Of a stretch of DNA of 64,000 bases, positions 16,689-25,310 are shown one piece after another. A model generated the notes under the pieces. It saw nothing but the letters and a program-made list of their open reading frames with translations, was not told the origin of the DNA and searched no databases. The stretch lies in assembly GCF_900142215.1 (NCBI RefSeq), contig NZ_FRAC01000027.1, forward strand, positions 29,803 through 93,802. Reading direction: 5' to 3'. Numbering within the stretch: the first letter of the stretch is position 1; each line of letters opens with the position of its first letter. This DNA comes from Anaerocolumna jejuensis DSM 15929 (GTDB lineage: Bacteria > Bacillota > Clostridia > Lachnospirales > Lachnospiraceae). Both the position numbers and the translations under genes were made by a program.

Positions 16689-17609
16689 TTACTGTTTATC
16701 GCTTATTACTTCCGTGATGGATTTGGCAAGACCTGCAATTCCTTGAATCTCGGAAGGTATAATAATCTTTGTAGCTTTACCGTCAGCTGCCTTTTGGAAT
16801 GCCTCCAGGCTCTTAATCTGAAGCACTGCTGTGCTGGGGCTTGAATCATTTAAGAAGCGGATACCGTCTGCATTTGCCTTCTGGACAGTAAGAGTAGCTT
16901 CTGCCTGGCCTTCTGCTTCTCTTATGGTTGCTTCCTTTACGGCTTCTGCATGAAGGATAGCTGCTGCTTTCTCTGCTTCTGCTTCCAGAATAGCAGACTG
17001 TTTCTTACCTTCTGCCACAAGAATCTGGGAAGTTTTTTCACCTTCCGCACGGAGGATGGCTTCTCTTCGTTCACGTTCTGCCTTCATCTGTTTCTCCATG
17101 GCATCCTGAATGGCTGCCGGAGGTATAATATTCTTTAATTCTACACGGTTTACCTTAATACCCCAGGGGTCAGTTGCCACATCAAGGGATACTCTCATCT
17201 TGGTATTGATAATCTCTCTGGAGGTCAGGGTCTGATCCAGCTCCAGATCACCGATAATATTACGAAGGGTGGTAGCTGTTAAGTTTTCAATAGCAATAAG
17301 AGGACGCTCCACACCATAAGCAAAAAGCTTGGGGTCGGTTATCTGAAAGAATACAACGGTATCAATTTTCATGGTTACGTTATCCTTTGTGATAACAGGC
17401 TGAGGTGCAAAGTCTACTACCTGTTCTTTTAAAAGTACTCTTTTCGCAACCTTATCAATAAAGGGCACCATAAAATGAATACCAACATTCCAGGTTGCCT
17501 GAAATCCTCCCAGTCTTTCCACTACATAAGAATGTGCCTGGGGAACGATACGTACACAAGATGCTACAACAATCAGTATAATGACTAACAGGCCAATAAT
17601 TACAGGCAT
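16689..17609 (-). CDS. SPFH/band 7 (stomatin-like, QmcA-type) membrane protein
   Basis: 306 residues. An N-terminal membrane anchor (VIIGLLVIILIVVASCV) is followed by the band 7 domain: PQAHSYVVERLGGFQATWNVGIHFMVPF, LDQTLTSREIIN, WGIKVNRVELKNIIPP. A long Ala/Glu/Lys-rich coiled coil (residues about 180-240) and a C-terminal oligomerisation part follow. Such proteins form ring-like cages that organise membrane microdomains. GAGGGAG precedes the ATG. It is separated by one nucleotide from the NfeD gene, the classic partner in a two-gene operon, and ends at a strong terminator. Confidence 0.93.
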   Translation of the reverse strand: MPVIIGLLVIILIVVASCVRIVPQAHSYVVERLGGFQATWNVGIHFMVPFIDKVAKRVLLKEQVVDFAPQPVITKDNVTMKIDTVVFFQITDPKLFAYGVERPLIAIENLTATTLRNIIGDLELDQTLTSREIINTKMRVSLDVATDPWGIKVNRVELKNIIPPAAIQDAMEKQMKAERERREAILRAEGEKTSQILVAEGKKQSAILEAEAEKAAAILHAEAVKEATIREAEGQAEATLTVQKANADGIRFLNDSSPSTAVLQIKSLEAFQKAADGKATKIIIPSEIQGIAGLAKSITEVISDKQ

Positions 17610-17610
17610 T

Positions 17611-18051
17611 TTAAACTCCCTCTCTTTCCTCTTCTACAATTAATTTTACACCGGACACTTTTTTAACGAGAACCTTTTTCCCTTCTTTGATAACAGCCGA
17701 ATCTTCATAGGCTCTGGCTGTCCATTCCAGACCGTTTAACATTACAACTCCTGTTTCGTTGAAGTTATCAATTGTCTCAAGAACCTTCCCTGTGCTTCCT
17801 TCCAAGCTTTCGTAGTTGGTTTTTACTCTTTTGTTATTAAAATATTTAACCGCTATGGGCCTTGTAAAGTAAAGCAGTACAAAGGATACTATGATAAAGA
17901 CCACAATCTCCAATATGATATTATCTGAAAACAAAGAGATGAAAAAGGCTACCAGAGCTCCACCGGCAAACCATATAGATGCCAGCCCCAAGGTAAATAT
18001 CTCGATAAGCAGCAGGATAATAAGTGCGACCAGCCAATAAATGGAATCCAC
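17611..18051 (-). CDS. NfeD-like membrane protein
   Basis: 146 residues. Membrane helices (IYWLVALIILLLIEIFTL, IWFAGGALVAFFISLF and ILEIVVFIIVSFVLLYF) occupy the first 90 residues, then an OB-fold domain (GSTGKVLETIDNFNETGVVMLNGLEWTARA ... VLVKKVSGVKLIVE). This is the short NfeD type without a ClpP-like protease domain. It works with the SPFH partner encoded 1 nt downstream, probably in membrane-domain organisation. The ATG at 18051 is preceded by a GGAGGAA-type site. The 190-nt gap to the TrmH-type gene shows no gene. Confidence 0.92.
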   Translation of the reverse strand: MDSIYWLVALIILLLIEIFTLGLASIWFAGGALVAFFISLFSDNIILEIVVFIIVSFVLLYFTRPIAVKYFNNKRVKTNYESLEGSTGKVLETIDNFNETGVVMLNGLEWTARAYEDSAVIKEGKKVLVKKVSGVKLIVEEEREGV

Positions 18052-18243
18052 GGAACTATTCCTCCTTCCGAAGTTTTATATAATTATTTTACTTCATATT
18101 TTATAAAATGACAACCTTTGCCTTACAGATTTTAGCTTTCTAAGTGATTTTTAATCCTTCTCTAACCTGACAGCATCCTATAAATATCTGCCTGCTGCTG
18201 TTTACTGGATAAAATCAGCGGCAGGAAGCTTTCAACCTGTTTG

Positions 18244-19029
18244 TTACCGCCTCTTTTGGCGGTAGATTTCATACATTATCAGAGCGGCTGCAATTCCGGC
18301 ATTTAAGGATTCGACCTTTCCCTCCATGGGGATTTTAATGTTACAGGTGGAAAGTGCCGCAGCTTCCTCACTTAAGCCCTTTGCTTCATTTCCGATAAGA
18401 ACCGCCGACTTTTCAGGGTAGGAAAGGGAGTCGTATTCCACAGCTGCTTTTAAATGTGCGGCATAAACAGATATACCGGCCGCTTTGATCTCCTCCAGTG
18501 CCCCATAAAAATCCTTTACATAGACAAAGGGCATACGGTAAATTGCTCCCATGGTGGCGCGGATTACCTTGGGATTATAAATATCCACGGAGGACTGGCT
18601 TAGAATTATGCCGGTAACCCCGGCTCCTTCTGCCGTCCTTACAATGGTCCCAAGATTTCCAGGATCACGGAGGTCTTCCAGGAGCACCAGGTTCACTGTC
18701 TGCTTCTTTATTATTTCTGATAGATTATATCCCTTTCTTTTAACCACTGCCAGAACTCCCTGAGGAGCCAGGGTATCGCTTGCTGCCTTCATTACCTGCT
18801 CTGTTACCGTTTCACAGGCTGCTCCCTTAAAATAATCCGGGTCCTCCCCTGTTTTTTCTTCATAGAGTTCTTCCGTTACATAAGCCTTTATAAGATGTCC
18901 TCCATCCCTGGCCTCCTCGAACATCTTAATGCCTTCTGCCACAAAAGCATTTTGCTCCAGCCTTTCTTTTGGTTTGGCCTGCAGCTGAATTAAATTCTTT
19001 ATCTGCGGATTTGATGTGCTGCTAATCAT
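18244..19029 (-). CDS. TrmH/SpoU-family RNA 2'-O-ribose methyltransferase
   Basis: 261 residues. The N-terminal substrate-binding domain resembles L30e (MISSTSNPQIKNLIQLQAKPKERLEQNAFVAEG). The SPOUT domain has the three family motifs: LLEDLRDPGNLGTIVRTAEG, SAVLIGNEAKGLSEE and IPMEGKVESLNAGIAAALIMYE. This is the knotted SAM-binding fold. The likely target is rRNA, as for the YsgA/RlmB-like branch, but the exact base cannot be read. The ATG follows GGGAG at a somewhat long 12 nt. The stop lies about 200 nt before the NfeD start, so it is probably a separate transcript. Confidence 0.9.
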   Translation of the reverse strand: MISSTSNPQIKNLIQLQAKPKERLEQNAFVAEGIKMFEEARDGGHLIKAYVTEELYEEKTGEDPDYFKGAACETVTEQVMKAASDTLAPQGVLAVVKRKGYNLSEIIKKQTVNLVLLEDLRDPGNLGTIVRTAEGAGVTGIILSQSSVDIYNPKVIRATMGAIYRMPFVYVKDFYGALEEIKAAGISVYAAHLKAAVEYDSLSYPEKSAVLIGNEAKGLSEEAAALSTCNIKIPMEGKVESLNAGIAAALIMYEIYRQKRR

Positions 19030-19225
19030 ATTTTACTCTTTCTCCCACTTAAGGTATTTCTTCTATTTTACGTCCCTGGCTTTTCCCTTCCTATATCCGG
19101 TCACAGGAGGGAACCTTCCTTCTATTCTAACGTATCTTTTGTCAGGCTGCAAGCATTTTAAAGCCTCTCTCCCCATTGGAAACAGCAGTATATATGCGGC
19201 CGCGGCTCTTACAGATTTTCTAAGC

Positions 19226-20812
19226 TTACTCAATCTTACTGAATAATATCTCTGTTTCAGGAATTCGATAGCCCGGCTGTGTATATTGTATCTTCCAGGC
19301 TGTTTCAAGACCCAGCCAGCTTAAAATTTTTTCAGATGAAAAGGGTAGGAAGGGTGCAAGAAGAATCCCGAGATTTCCGGCCAGCTGTATACAATTATAA
19401 AGGGTATTTTCACAATCCGGCTGGTTTTGGGTTCTGGTAATCCAGGGCGCCCTGCTGTCAAAATACTTATTGGAGAACCGTACCAGCTGAAATATATACT
19501 CCAACGCCTCTTTCAGGGCTCCCTGATTGATGAGTCTTCCTGCCATATCGAAAGTATCCGTAATTTTATCTTTCACATCACTCTCAATATTTCCTTTTGT
19601 AACGGAACTTTCATAATATTTATGAAGGAATACGAAGGTTCTGTTTGCAAAATTCCCATATGCCCCTGCCAATTCACTGTTACAGCTTTTGGTAAACTCA
19701 TGGAGGGTAAAATCCGTGTCCCGCTTCTCCGGTCCGTTTGCTATCATAAAATAGCGGAATGCATCGGGGTTGTATTGTCCTATAATATCTTTTACCCAGA
19801 TAGCATGGTTCTTGCTGGTGGAAATCTTCCTGCCTTCCAGGGTCAGATATTCATTGGAAATAATGTCATCCGGCAGATGGCTGCCGCCGCCCTGAGCAAT
19901 TAACAAGGAAGGCAGGATGAGGGTGTGGAAGGGGATATTATCTTTTGCATGAACGTAATAATGCCTTGCTCCTTCGCCCCAAAGCTCCTCAAAGCTTTCT
20001 CCCCGAAGCCGGGCAGCTTCCTTGCTCATGGACAAATATCCAAGTACATTTTCAGCCCAGATATAAATCTTTTTCTTATCATACCCTTTATATGGTACAT
20101 CAATTCCCCAATCAAGGTCCCTGGTAAGCGCACGGTCCCTCAGGCCCTCTTTCAGATAGCGTTCTGTCATTGCAATGGCATTTTTCCGCCAATTAGGATG
20201 GGTTACCAGCAGCTTTTCCAGCTGGTCTCTCAATCCGGTAACCCTAAGATAAAGATGTTTACTTTCCCGAAGCTCCGGTGTACTGCCGCAAATCATGCAT
20301 CTTGGTTCCAAAAGCCGTTCCGTATCCAGGACTGTTCCGCAGGCATCACACTGGTCACCTCTTGCTTCTCCTCCGCACACAGGACATTTGCCTTCCACAT
20401 AACGGTCCGGCAGAAACTGGTTACAATGACTGCAAAAGCTTTGGGGTGATGCCTTTTCGTATACGTATTCCGACTCATACAGCTTTTTGTGAAAGCTGCT
20501 GACAAACTCTTTGTGTAGTTCATCGGAAGTCTTTCCATATACATCATAGGAAAAGCCCAGCCATTCAAAGCACCGGCAGAATTCTCTGTGGTATTGACTG
20601 CTGATTTCTTCTGCGGTTCTTCCCTCCTGCCTGGCTCTAATCGTGACCGGCGTTCCATGACAGTCACTGCCGGATACATAATATACATCATTGCCGATGG
20701 CCCTGTGGTATCTTGCTATAACATCTCCGGGCAATAAGCCTGCTACATGTCCAATATGGAGGGAGCCATTGGCATAAGGCCAGGCTCCTCCAATCAATAT
20801 TTTCTGCTTCAT
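19226..20812 (-). CDS. metG: Methionyl-tRNA synthetase, short form with four CxxC knuckles
   Basis: Charges tRNA-Met. 528 residues, class I Rossmann fold: GGAWPYANGSLHIGH with HIGH at residues 19-22. The zinc insert has four pairs, CSHC (127-130), CPVC (143-146), CDAC (155-158) and CMIC (172-175). The second signature is KISTSK (329-334) rather than the usual KMSKS. The anticodon-binding helical domain is present; the C-terminal EMAP/Trbp111 dimerisation domain is absent. This double-knuckle form resembles the second MetRS type of some Firmicutes, which is known for tolerance to certain MetRS inhibitors. A complete T-box leader with a Met specifier controls it. GTGAGG precedes the ATG. Confidence 0.94.
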   Translation of the reverse strand: MKQKILIGGAWPYANGSLHIGHVAGLLPGDVIARYHRAIGNDVYYVSGSDCHGTPVTIRARQEGRTAEEISSQYHREFCRCFEWLGFSYDVYGKTSDELHKEFVSSFHKKLYESEYVYEKASPQSFCSHCNQFLPDRYVEGKCPVCGGEARGDQCDACGTVLDTERLLEPRCMICGSTPELRESKHLYLRVTGLRDQLEKLLVTHPNWRKNAIAMTERYLKEGLRDRALTRDLDWGIDVPYKGYDKKKIYIWAENVLGYLSMSKEAARLRGESFEELWGEGARHYYVHAKDNIPFHTLILPSLLIAQGGGSHLPDDIISNEYLTLEGRKISTSKNHAIWVKDIIGQYNPDAFRYFMIANGPEKRDTDFTLHEFTKSCNSELAGAYGNFANRTFVFLHKYYESSVTKGNIESDVKDKITDTFDMAGRLINQGALKEALEYIFQLVRFSNKYFDSRAPWITRTQNQPDCENTLYNCIQLAGNLGILLAPFLPFSSEKILSWLGLETAWKIQYTQPGYRIPETEILFSKIE

Positions 20813-20889
20813 TATAAAACCTCACTTTCTGAATTTGATTTCGTTCACGTTATTTTGACTCGCTTGCATAGCTGTATGCCAGCATTGCA

Positions 20890-21185
20890 CATAAAAAAAG
20901 CCCTCACCCCCGAAAAAATATTTTCGAGGACGAGAGCTGCAAGCTTCGTGTTACCACCTCAAATTCACCTCTGCTTCACAGCAGAGACCTTGTCAGCTGC
21001 GGATATATAAAGATATCGACAGCCCGGCACAATAACGGGTGCGCCCGTCGCAGCCTTGTGCCAAAACTTCAGCATTCGGTACGCAGTTCCAAGACCATTT
21101 TCAAAAACACCTTCCGTATCCCTTTCCACCCTCCGGGACTCTCTGTGACTTTCCTTGTTTTTTACTTTTCTTTTCATCACTTTTA
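20890..21185 (-). promoter_or_regulatory. T-box leader of metG (methionine specifier)
   Basis: On the minus strand the leader contains the T-box sequence GAGGTGGTAACACG (20947-20960). A terminator follows, with CGAAAATATTTTTTCG inside a larger stem and TTTTTTT at its end. A long Stem I includes AGAGAG near its base. The specifier region reads ACCGAATGCTGAAG, with ATG at 21073-21075. Uncharged tRNA-Met should stabilise the antiterminator and switch metG on. Boundaries are approximate. Confidence 0.9.
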
Positions 21186-21205
21186 GTTATATAAGATTTT
21201 ATGCT

Positions 21206-21234
21206 ATTATAATTCACTCTTTTTTCCTTGTCAA
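21206..21234 (-). promoter_or_regulatory. Perfect consensus promoter of T-box-metG
   Basis: TTGACA (21229-21234), 17-nt spacer, TATAAT (21206-21211): both hexamers match the sigma-A consensus exactly. Confidence 0.92.
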
Positions 21235-21291
21235 ACAATTATTCAATTATGTCGGGTAAAATAAATTTTTTTTATTGGCAGTTACCGATAC

Positions 21292-21351
21292 AAAATAAAA
21301 GGTATAACAGAAAGTCCCGGTTACCCAGTCTTCTGTTATACCTTTTATTTT
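21292..21351. terminator. Strong terminator with 21-bp perfect stem
   Basis: Arms 21292-21312 and 21331-21351 pair perfectly (core GGTATAACAGAA) around an 18-nt loop, with A/T-rich ends. It closes the leftward transcript of the secreted-protein gene at 21685 before the metG promoter. Confidence 0.9.
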
Positions 21352-21373
21352 AAGCTTGTAATGAAACCTTCAC

Positions 21374-21541
21374 TTAATATAAATACTTTTTCATAAATTC
21401 AGATGACAGGGCTACCTGCGGAAGTAATAACATTTCCGCAGGCCTTCCCCACTTACGCCAAGGATTGTATACTGCCCTCTGCAGAAAATGCATCACGAAA
21501 CAATCACATTCCCTGATTCCACCATCAATACAGTCCTTCAC
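21374..21541 (-). CDS. Possible 55-residue ORF of unknown function
   Basis: GTG at 21541 to TAA at 21374 encodes MKDCIDGGIRECDCFVMHFL and a tail with YNPWRKWGRPAEMLLLP. The GTG overlaps the TAG of a preceding 10-codon ATG frame, which could allow coupling. No good ribosome site is present and a 9-bp hairpin (CCTGCGGAA/TTCCGCAGG) lies inside it. It may be a real small protein, a gene remnant or chance. Confidence 0.25.
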   Translation of the reverse strand: MKDCIDGGIRECDCFVMHFLQRAVYNPWRKWGRPAEMLLLPQVALSSEFMKKYLY

Positions 21542-21589
21542 TATAATCCCATGTCACCCAGCCTGTTTTTCATTTTATCCCTCTATCGT

Positions 21590-21616
21590 AAATATCAAAT
21601 CTTTGATTTGATATTT
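21590..21616. repeat. Perfect 12-bp inverted repeat
   Basis: AAATATCAAATC-TTT-GATTTGATATTT. AT-only apart from one G/C pair per arm region, with no clear terminator role. It lies in the 330-nt gap between the 157-residue gene and its distal terminator. Confidence 0.6.
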
Positions 21617-21684
21617 CTGAATAAGTAGTTGTAAAAAGGTTTTTATTTTTCAACCTAATCCCCATGCCTTATCCTTTTATTGAA

Positions 21685-22158
21685 TTAATCAATATATGTA
21701 ACTTTTAATGTGCAGCTTTTTGCATAACCGGGAACATCTGAATAATTCGTTCTAGCCTCAAACAATACAATATAATTGCCTGCCGGTAAGGCTTTATCAG
21801 TGGAAATCTCTCCACTGGTTTCATCATAGTGTGTATAAATTTCTGAAGCAAATCCATACATTAAAATACTTTTATCCTGAGAACGGATTCTAAAAGAAAG
21901 AGTTCCTTTTGTAACACCGCTGACTTTTACTTTTACTTTGCTTTCTTCTTTCAAAGTAAACTTGACACAGGTCTCAACATCTTTCTTAAGACCGGTAACA
22001 GTATAGGTCTTGCCTATCTTCACAGGTTTTGCATCTTCTCTTTTTTCGATGGATTTCACTGTGAGTTTTGTAGCTGCTGCTACACTATTGCCTTCCAAAT
22101 TGGCTACTGTTACGATTAACAATAATAAAACGCCTAGTCTCTTTAACACTCTTTTCAT
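21685..22158 (-). CDS. Secreted beta-rich protein, unknown function
   Basis: 157 residues with a signal peptide (KRLGVLLLLIVTVANLEGNSVAAA, cleavage near residue 29). A single beta-sandwich-like domain follows: KVKVSGVTKGTLSFRI, SGEISTDKALPAGNYIVLFEARTN, CTLKVTYID. The pattern resembles bacterial pre-peptidase C-terminal (PPC)-like domains, which accompany secreted enzymes, but here it stands alone. Two cysteines (CVKF and SCTL) could form a disulfide. The ATG is preceded by AAAGGAGA. No partner gene is adjacent. Export is confident; function is unknown. Confidence 0.72.
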   Translation of the reverse strand: MKRVLKRLGVLLLLIVTVANLEGNSVAAATKLTVKSIEKREDAKPVKIGKTYTVTGLKKDVETCVKFTLKEESKVKVKVSGVTKGTLSFRIRSQDKSILMYGFASEIYTHYDETSGEISTDKALPAGNYIVLFEARTNYSDVPGYAKSCTLKVTYID

Positions 22159-22204
22159 AAATTCCTGTCTCCTTTTTCTTTTGTCTTTCTAATCTTTTGA
22201 ATCA

Positions 22205-22360
22205 TTAGAGGGGACGGGTTCCTCTCACTTCGGAGGTCTGAATCACCCAACAAGCCTCTTTGTGTCTCACCTGTGGCAGAGAGGGGAATCTTGCCATTCG
22301 GTACATTGCATTAAAGCTATTTCCTGGTAAAACACCTGTACTACCTGTCACTCTGATCAT
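22205..22360 (-). CDS. Possible 51-residue ORF or gene remnant
   Basis: ATG at 22360 to TAA at 22205 reads MIRVTGSTGVLPGNSFNAMY and ends QTSEVRGTRPL. The frame stays open upstream for at least 11 codons. No ribosome site is visible. The G/C-rich end (GAGAGGAACCCGTCCCCTCT) can form a hairpin. It may be a decayed gene or part of a structured leader of the secreted-protein gene at 22158. Confidence 0.2.
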   Translation of the reverse strand: MIRVTGSTGVLPGNSFNAMYRMARFPSLPQVRHKEACWVIQTSEVRGTRPL

Positions 22361-22666
22361 GCAAAATGACTGCAATATAGGCAATGCGGAAAGTCATTTC
22401 ATTAGCTGCTTTCTCCTGGGCATGCAAAACTTAGAATCATTTAACAGTACAACTGGTTCCCTATTCTGTTCAAAATAATCTCATTATGGATGGTGTGAAA
22501 GTTATCGGATGACTCTCCGGAATAAATTTTGATGGCTGGTTGGCTTATTTAAGCTTAACCACCTTGTATTCACTATAATTGATAGACATTGTAATGTCAA
22601 GCAAGCACTTGCTTTTTATAGGTATTCCATATATTGTATAATCCGTCACATACCCACTTTTTTAAT
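22361..22666. other. Gene-free AT-rich stretch
   Basis: I see no convincing gene or promoter here. The interval 22159-23015 overall contains only the doubtful ORF at 22205-22360, this stretch, and the diverged copy of the prfA 3' region. Confidence 0.4.
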
Positions 22667-22812
22667 AAAAATCGGTTTACCTGTTAGCCAGATAAACCGA
22701 TTTTTTTATAAAATTATATTTTAAGTTAAAACAAAAGTTGCTGCAATCCAGTAAATACAAGGATTTTTATCATTGTTTGTCTAATCTGCTTAAGCACTTT
22801 GCTGGTCGTCTT
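22667..22812. repeat. Diverged second copy of the prfA 3' end and its terminator
   Basis: The block contains a terminator (AAAAATCGGTTTA/TAAACCGATTTTT, 22667-22705), then TTTTTATAAAATTAT, then AATCCAGTAAATACAAGGAT, then TGCTTAAGCACTTTGCTGGTCG. The same series, in the same order and spacing, occurs at 25213-25357, where the last part is the C-terminal coding end of prfA. The two copies are roughly 70-75% alike by eye. The coding part of this copy is frameshifted. It is therefore an imperfect direct repeat bounding the segment 22813-25212. Confidence 0.75.
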
Positions 22813-23015
22813 CCCAACACATATGTTTCTTTATTTTAGGGTGTACACATACATTGCGTTTAGGTTCTATTATTTCTTTTTTCCTCCCAATATGTAATCG
22901 GGAGCATTATCGCACAATTCGAGATAGATTGCTACACGCCAGTTATTTGACAATTACTTTCATACTTAACTTCTGCATTATCATCGATGAGAAATGTTAA
23001 ACTGGGAAAGGCAAG

Positions 23016-23594
23016 TTAATCATTGTCATTTTTAAAAGTAAATAAATTACAACTAGTAACAAGTCCATTAGCCAGATCATTCTCAATTTCTTCATATGTT
23101 ATTGACTCATCATTTACCAACGCTATATTTGACTCACCCAAAACATCATAGATTTTGAGAAATTTATATTCATCCGAACTATAATAATCTATACCACTGT
23201 CTTTAAATCTTGTCATATCAAAATAACTAAAGAATTTGTTATCCAGATATGATAGATACATTAATCTCATATCACCTTTGTTAGATATCGTTGCAACGAT
23301 AATACTATCATTTTTTTTATCACCCACCTTGGAAATAAAGTCATTCCAATTTTCTTCTCCACCAACGATAGAGTTGTCAGATATAACAAACAACCCATCC
23401 TTAATCGCTTCATCACTATTGTAATCCAGAGGATACATTTTTAACAAATCTTTTATGTCTTGAATTTTACTTTTACCATAAATTTTTTTTTCTGACTTGT
23501 TTATATTCTTATTATCAAATTTACAGCCCACAAAAAATAAACTTATTGAAATTACACCAATTAGCATGATAGTACTGATTAATTTTCTTTGCAT
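23016..23594 (-). CDS. Lipoprotein, DUF4362-like
   Basis: 192 residues beginning MQRKLISTIMLIGVISISLF with lipobox LFFVGC, so secreted and lipid-anchored. GGGAGG lies 6 nt before the ATG at 23594; the longer frame from 23654 lacks a site. The mature part reads YNSDEAIKDGLFVI, NWNDFISKVGDKKNDSIIVATIS, FSYFDMTRFKDSGIDYYSS. This fits the DUF4362 pattern of Firmicutes lipoproteins (from memory). Codon use is markedly AT-rich compared with the housekeeping neighbours. It lies in the segment bounded by the duplicated prfA end. Function unknown. Confidence 0.72.
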   Translation of the reverse strand: MQRKLISTIMLIGVISISLFFVGCKFDNKNINKSEKKIYGKSKIQDIKDLLKMYPLDYNSDEAIKDGLFVISDNSIVGGEENWNDFISKVGDKKNDSIIVATISNKGDMRLMYLSYLDNKFFSYFDMTRFKDSGIDYYSSDEYKFLKIYDVLGESNIALVNDESITYEEIENDLANGLVTSCNLFTFKNDND

Positions 23595-23814
23595 TATCAA
23601 CCTCCCTAGTACGATAATAAACTCTCGTAAAATATCCTTTTGCAGCAAAAACATACGTTAATAGACTAGCTTCAGAATAGTACTAATAATAGAAATTGGT
23701 TATACTGTGTACTTCATGCTCTGTTAGGTTCACACTATTACCGATTTCTATTTTTCTGTAATCAATAAATCGAAAATAGTAACTGCATATATGCAAGTTA
23801 ATCAATTAATCCAG

Positions 23815-23856
23815 AAAACATTAACCTCAAATATGTATACTTGAGGTTAATGTTTT
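23815..23856 (-). terminator. Terminator of the secreted Cys/His protein gene
   Basis: Perfect 16-bp stem, arms 23815-23830 and 23841-23856 (core CATTAACCTCAA), loop of 10 nt, with U-rich flanks. Confidence 0.88.
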
Positions 23857-23863
23857 ATTTTAT

Positions 23864-24769
23864 TTAATAAATACAAACAGGTAACTTGGGGGTAGCAATA
23901 TAGACAGGTGTACTGTCATAAAAATTATTATAATATGTTCCCAAATTCCAACTATAAGTTGAAGGATTTATGTTTCCAAGGTCTGCTGATGGGGTTTGTC
24001 CTGGTTTGTGGCACCATCCACCCGTACTATTCTGTCTCATCCAATGGTAATCCCAAACCCAACCTATCCCTGAAATATAATGGTACCCTACTCTTGTTAC
24101 AATTCTATATTCATTACTATTTATTGATGCAGTCGCACTACTAATTGTGCGTGGTGTTAATTGGGCTCTATTGGCATCTCTAATCATATTATTAGCTACA
24201 TCTGTAACAGTGCTGCTAGTTGTATACGTTGCTCCATCGTGATAGTATATGTCTCCTGGGTTTTTGAACGCATTCCAACCTAAAGCATATCCATAGCAAT
24301 TCGTTGTAGTACTTGTATTCGTTATGTATGGCCAAGCTACACCATAACTTGCACTAGCAGAAATAGATGATGTAACAGCTTCAACTTCAGTTTCAGCGAC
24401 TCTGTCATTATTTCCCTTAATCATTTTTGCTTCAACAGCTTTAGGTCTCATGGCATTTAGATAGGATAGGAACTCTTTTGCTTTAATATTGCTTGCAACT
24501 CTAACTGTCTTCTCATCCTTTTGAGAAATGTCTATACTCATTTCTTCTGCTTCTTCGTCTGTTAAACCAATATAATAAATTTCCTTGATAATTGGATATT
24601 CATTAATCGCATCAGCAAGATTTAAATTCTCATCTAAATCGTTGATATCAAACTCTGCTAATTCATCAGTGGTAAATACTTTCTCCTTAGTCTTTTCTTT
24701 CGCATCTACGTTAATTACACTACAAAACACCATACAAAATACAATACATAATCCAAGTATCTTTTTCAT
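23864..24769 (-). CDS. Secreted protein with papain-like Cys/His motif, unknown
   Basis: 301 residues with a signal peptide (MKKILGLCIVFCMVFCSVIN, cleavage near residue 23). An acidic region of about 110 residues resembles a propeptide. A C-terminal domain from about residue 140 has NCYGYALGWNAF (Cys158), YRIVTRVGYHYI, WVWDYHWMRQNSTGGWCHKPG (His242, His254) and a Trp/Tyr-rich end. The Cys-then-His order and the small aromatic-rich domain suggest a cysteine protease- or amidase-like fold, possibly activated by propeptide removal; this is inference. AAGGAGG precedes the ATG. AT-rich cargo gene in the prfA-flanked segment. Confidence 0.7.
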   Translation of the reverse strand: MKKILGLCIVFCMVFCSVINVDAKEKTKEKVFTTDELAEFDINDLDENLNLADAINEYPIIKEIYYIGLTDEEAEEMSIDISQKDEKTVRVASNIKAKEFLSYLNAMRPKAVEAKMIKGNNDRVAETEVEAVTSSISASASYGVAWPYITNTSTTTNCYGYALGWNAFKNPGDIYYHDGATYTTSSTVTDVANNMIRDANRAQLTPRTISSATASINSNEYRIVTRVGYHYISGIGWVWDYHWMRQNSTGGWCHKPGQTPSADLGNINPSTYSWNLGTYYNNFYDSTPVYIATPKLPVCIY

Positions 24770-24799
24770 TTTCTTCCTCCTTGGTTTAATTAGGTTAAT

Positions 24800-25210
24800 T
24801 ATGATTCTTATGCTTTTAGAACTATTCTTAAGAACACTGTAATTTTATTCCATATTATACAATCCGTCAATAGTATTTAGTAAATAATGTATTTTTATTC
24901 CATTTTATATGATTTAGTGAATACAGGGTCAAACTTTTGCATATAAACTTCTTCTATCGGTAAAGCTCAAACACCGTATAGACAGAAGTACGAAATTTAT
25001 AATGTGGTGTTTTGTTATTTTCAAAGGAATAATGACCAAGGAATTCTTATAATCCTGATATGTGGATAATTCGATTACATATCAACAAATTTATAGAAAT
25101 GAAAGGATGAGTTTCAAAAACAGGATATCAAACTAGCTATGAATATTTTAATGGGCAATAAAGCGAATTTATTAGAGGGTGTAAAGCTATTTAAAGAACC
25201 ATAAAAATTG
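24800..25210. other. AT-rich gap with a possible decayed reading frame
   Basis: No intact gene is seen. On the plus strand a short open stretch ends at the TAA before 25204 and reads DIKLAMNILMGNKANLLEGV followed by KLFKEP. It is closed upstream by a nearby stop, so it looks like the tail of a broken gene. It lies directly before the prfA terminator. Confidence 0.35.
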
Positions 25211-25212
25211 AA

Positions 25213-25243
25213 ATCGGTCTCTCTGAATGGCAGAAAGACCGAT
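25213..25243 (-). terminator. Terminator of prfA
   Basis: ATCGGTCT / AGACCGAT stem with inner TCT/AGA pairing, flanked by A/T runs, about 70 nt after the prfA stop. A diverged copy is at 22667-22705. Confidence 0.8.
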
Positions 25244-25310
25244 ATTTTTATAAAAATTATTCAATTTAAAACATATGAAAATCGCTAGAATCCAGTAAAA
25301 TCAAGGGTTT

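Noticed and set aside
22205..22480. Group II intron or cobalamin riboswitch
   Set aside because: No domain V hairpin, no reverse transcriptase and no B12-box sequence were found.
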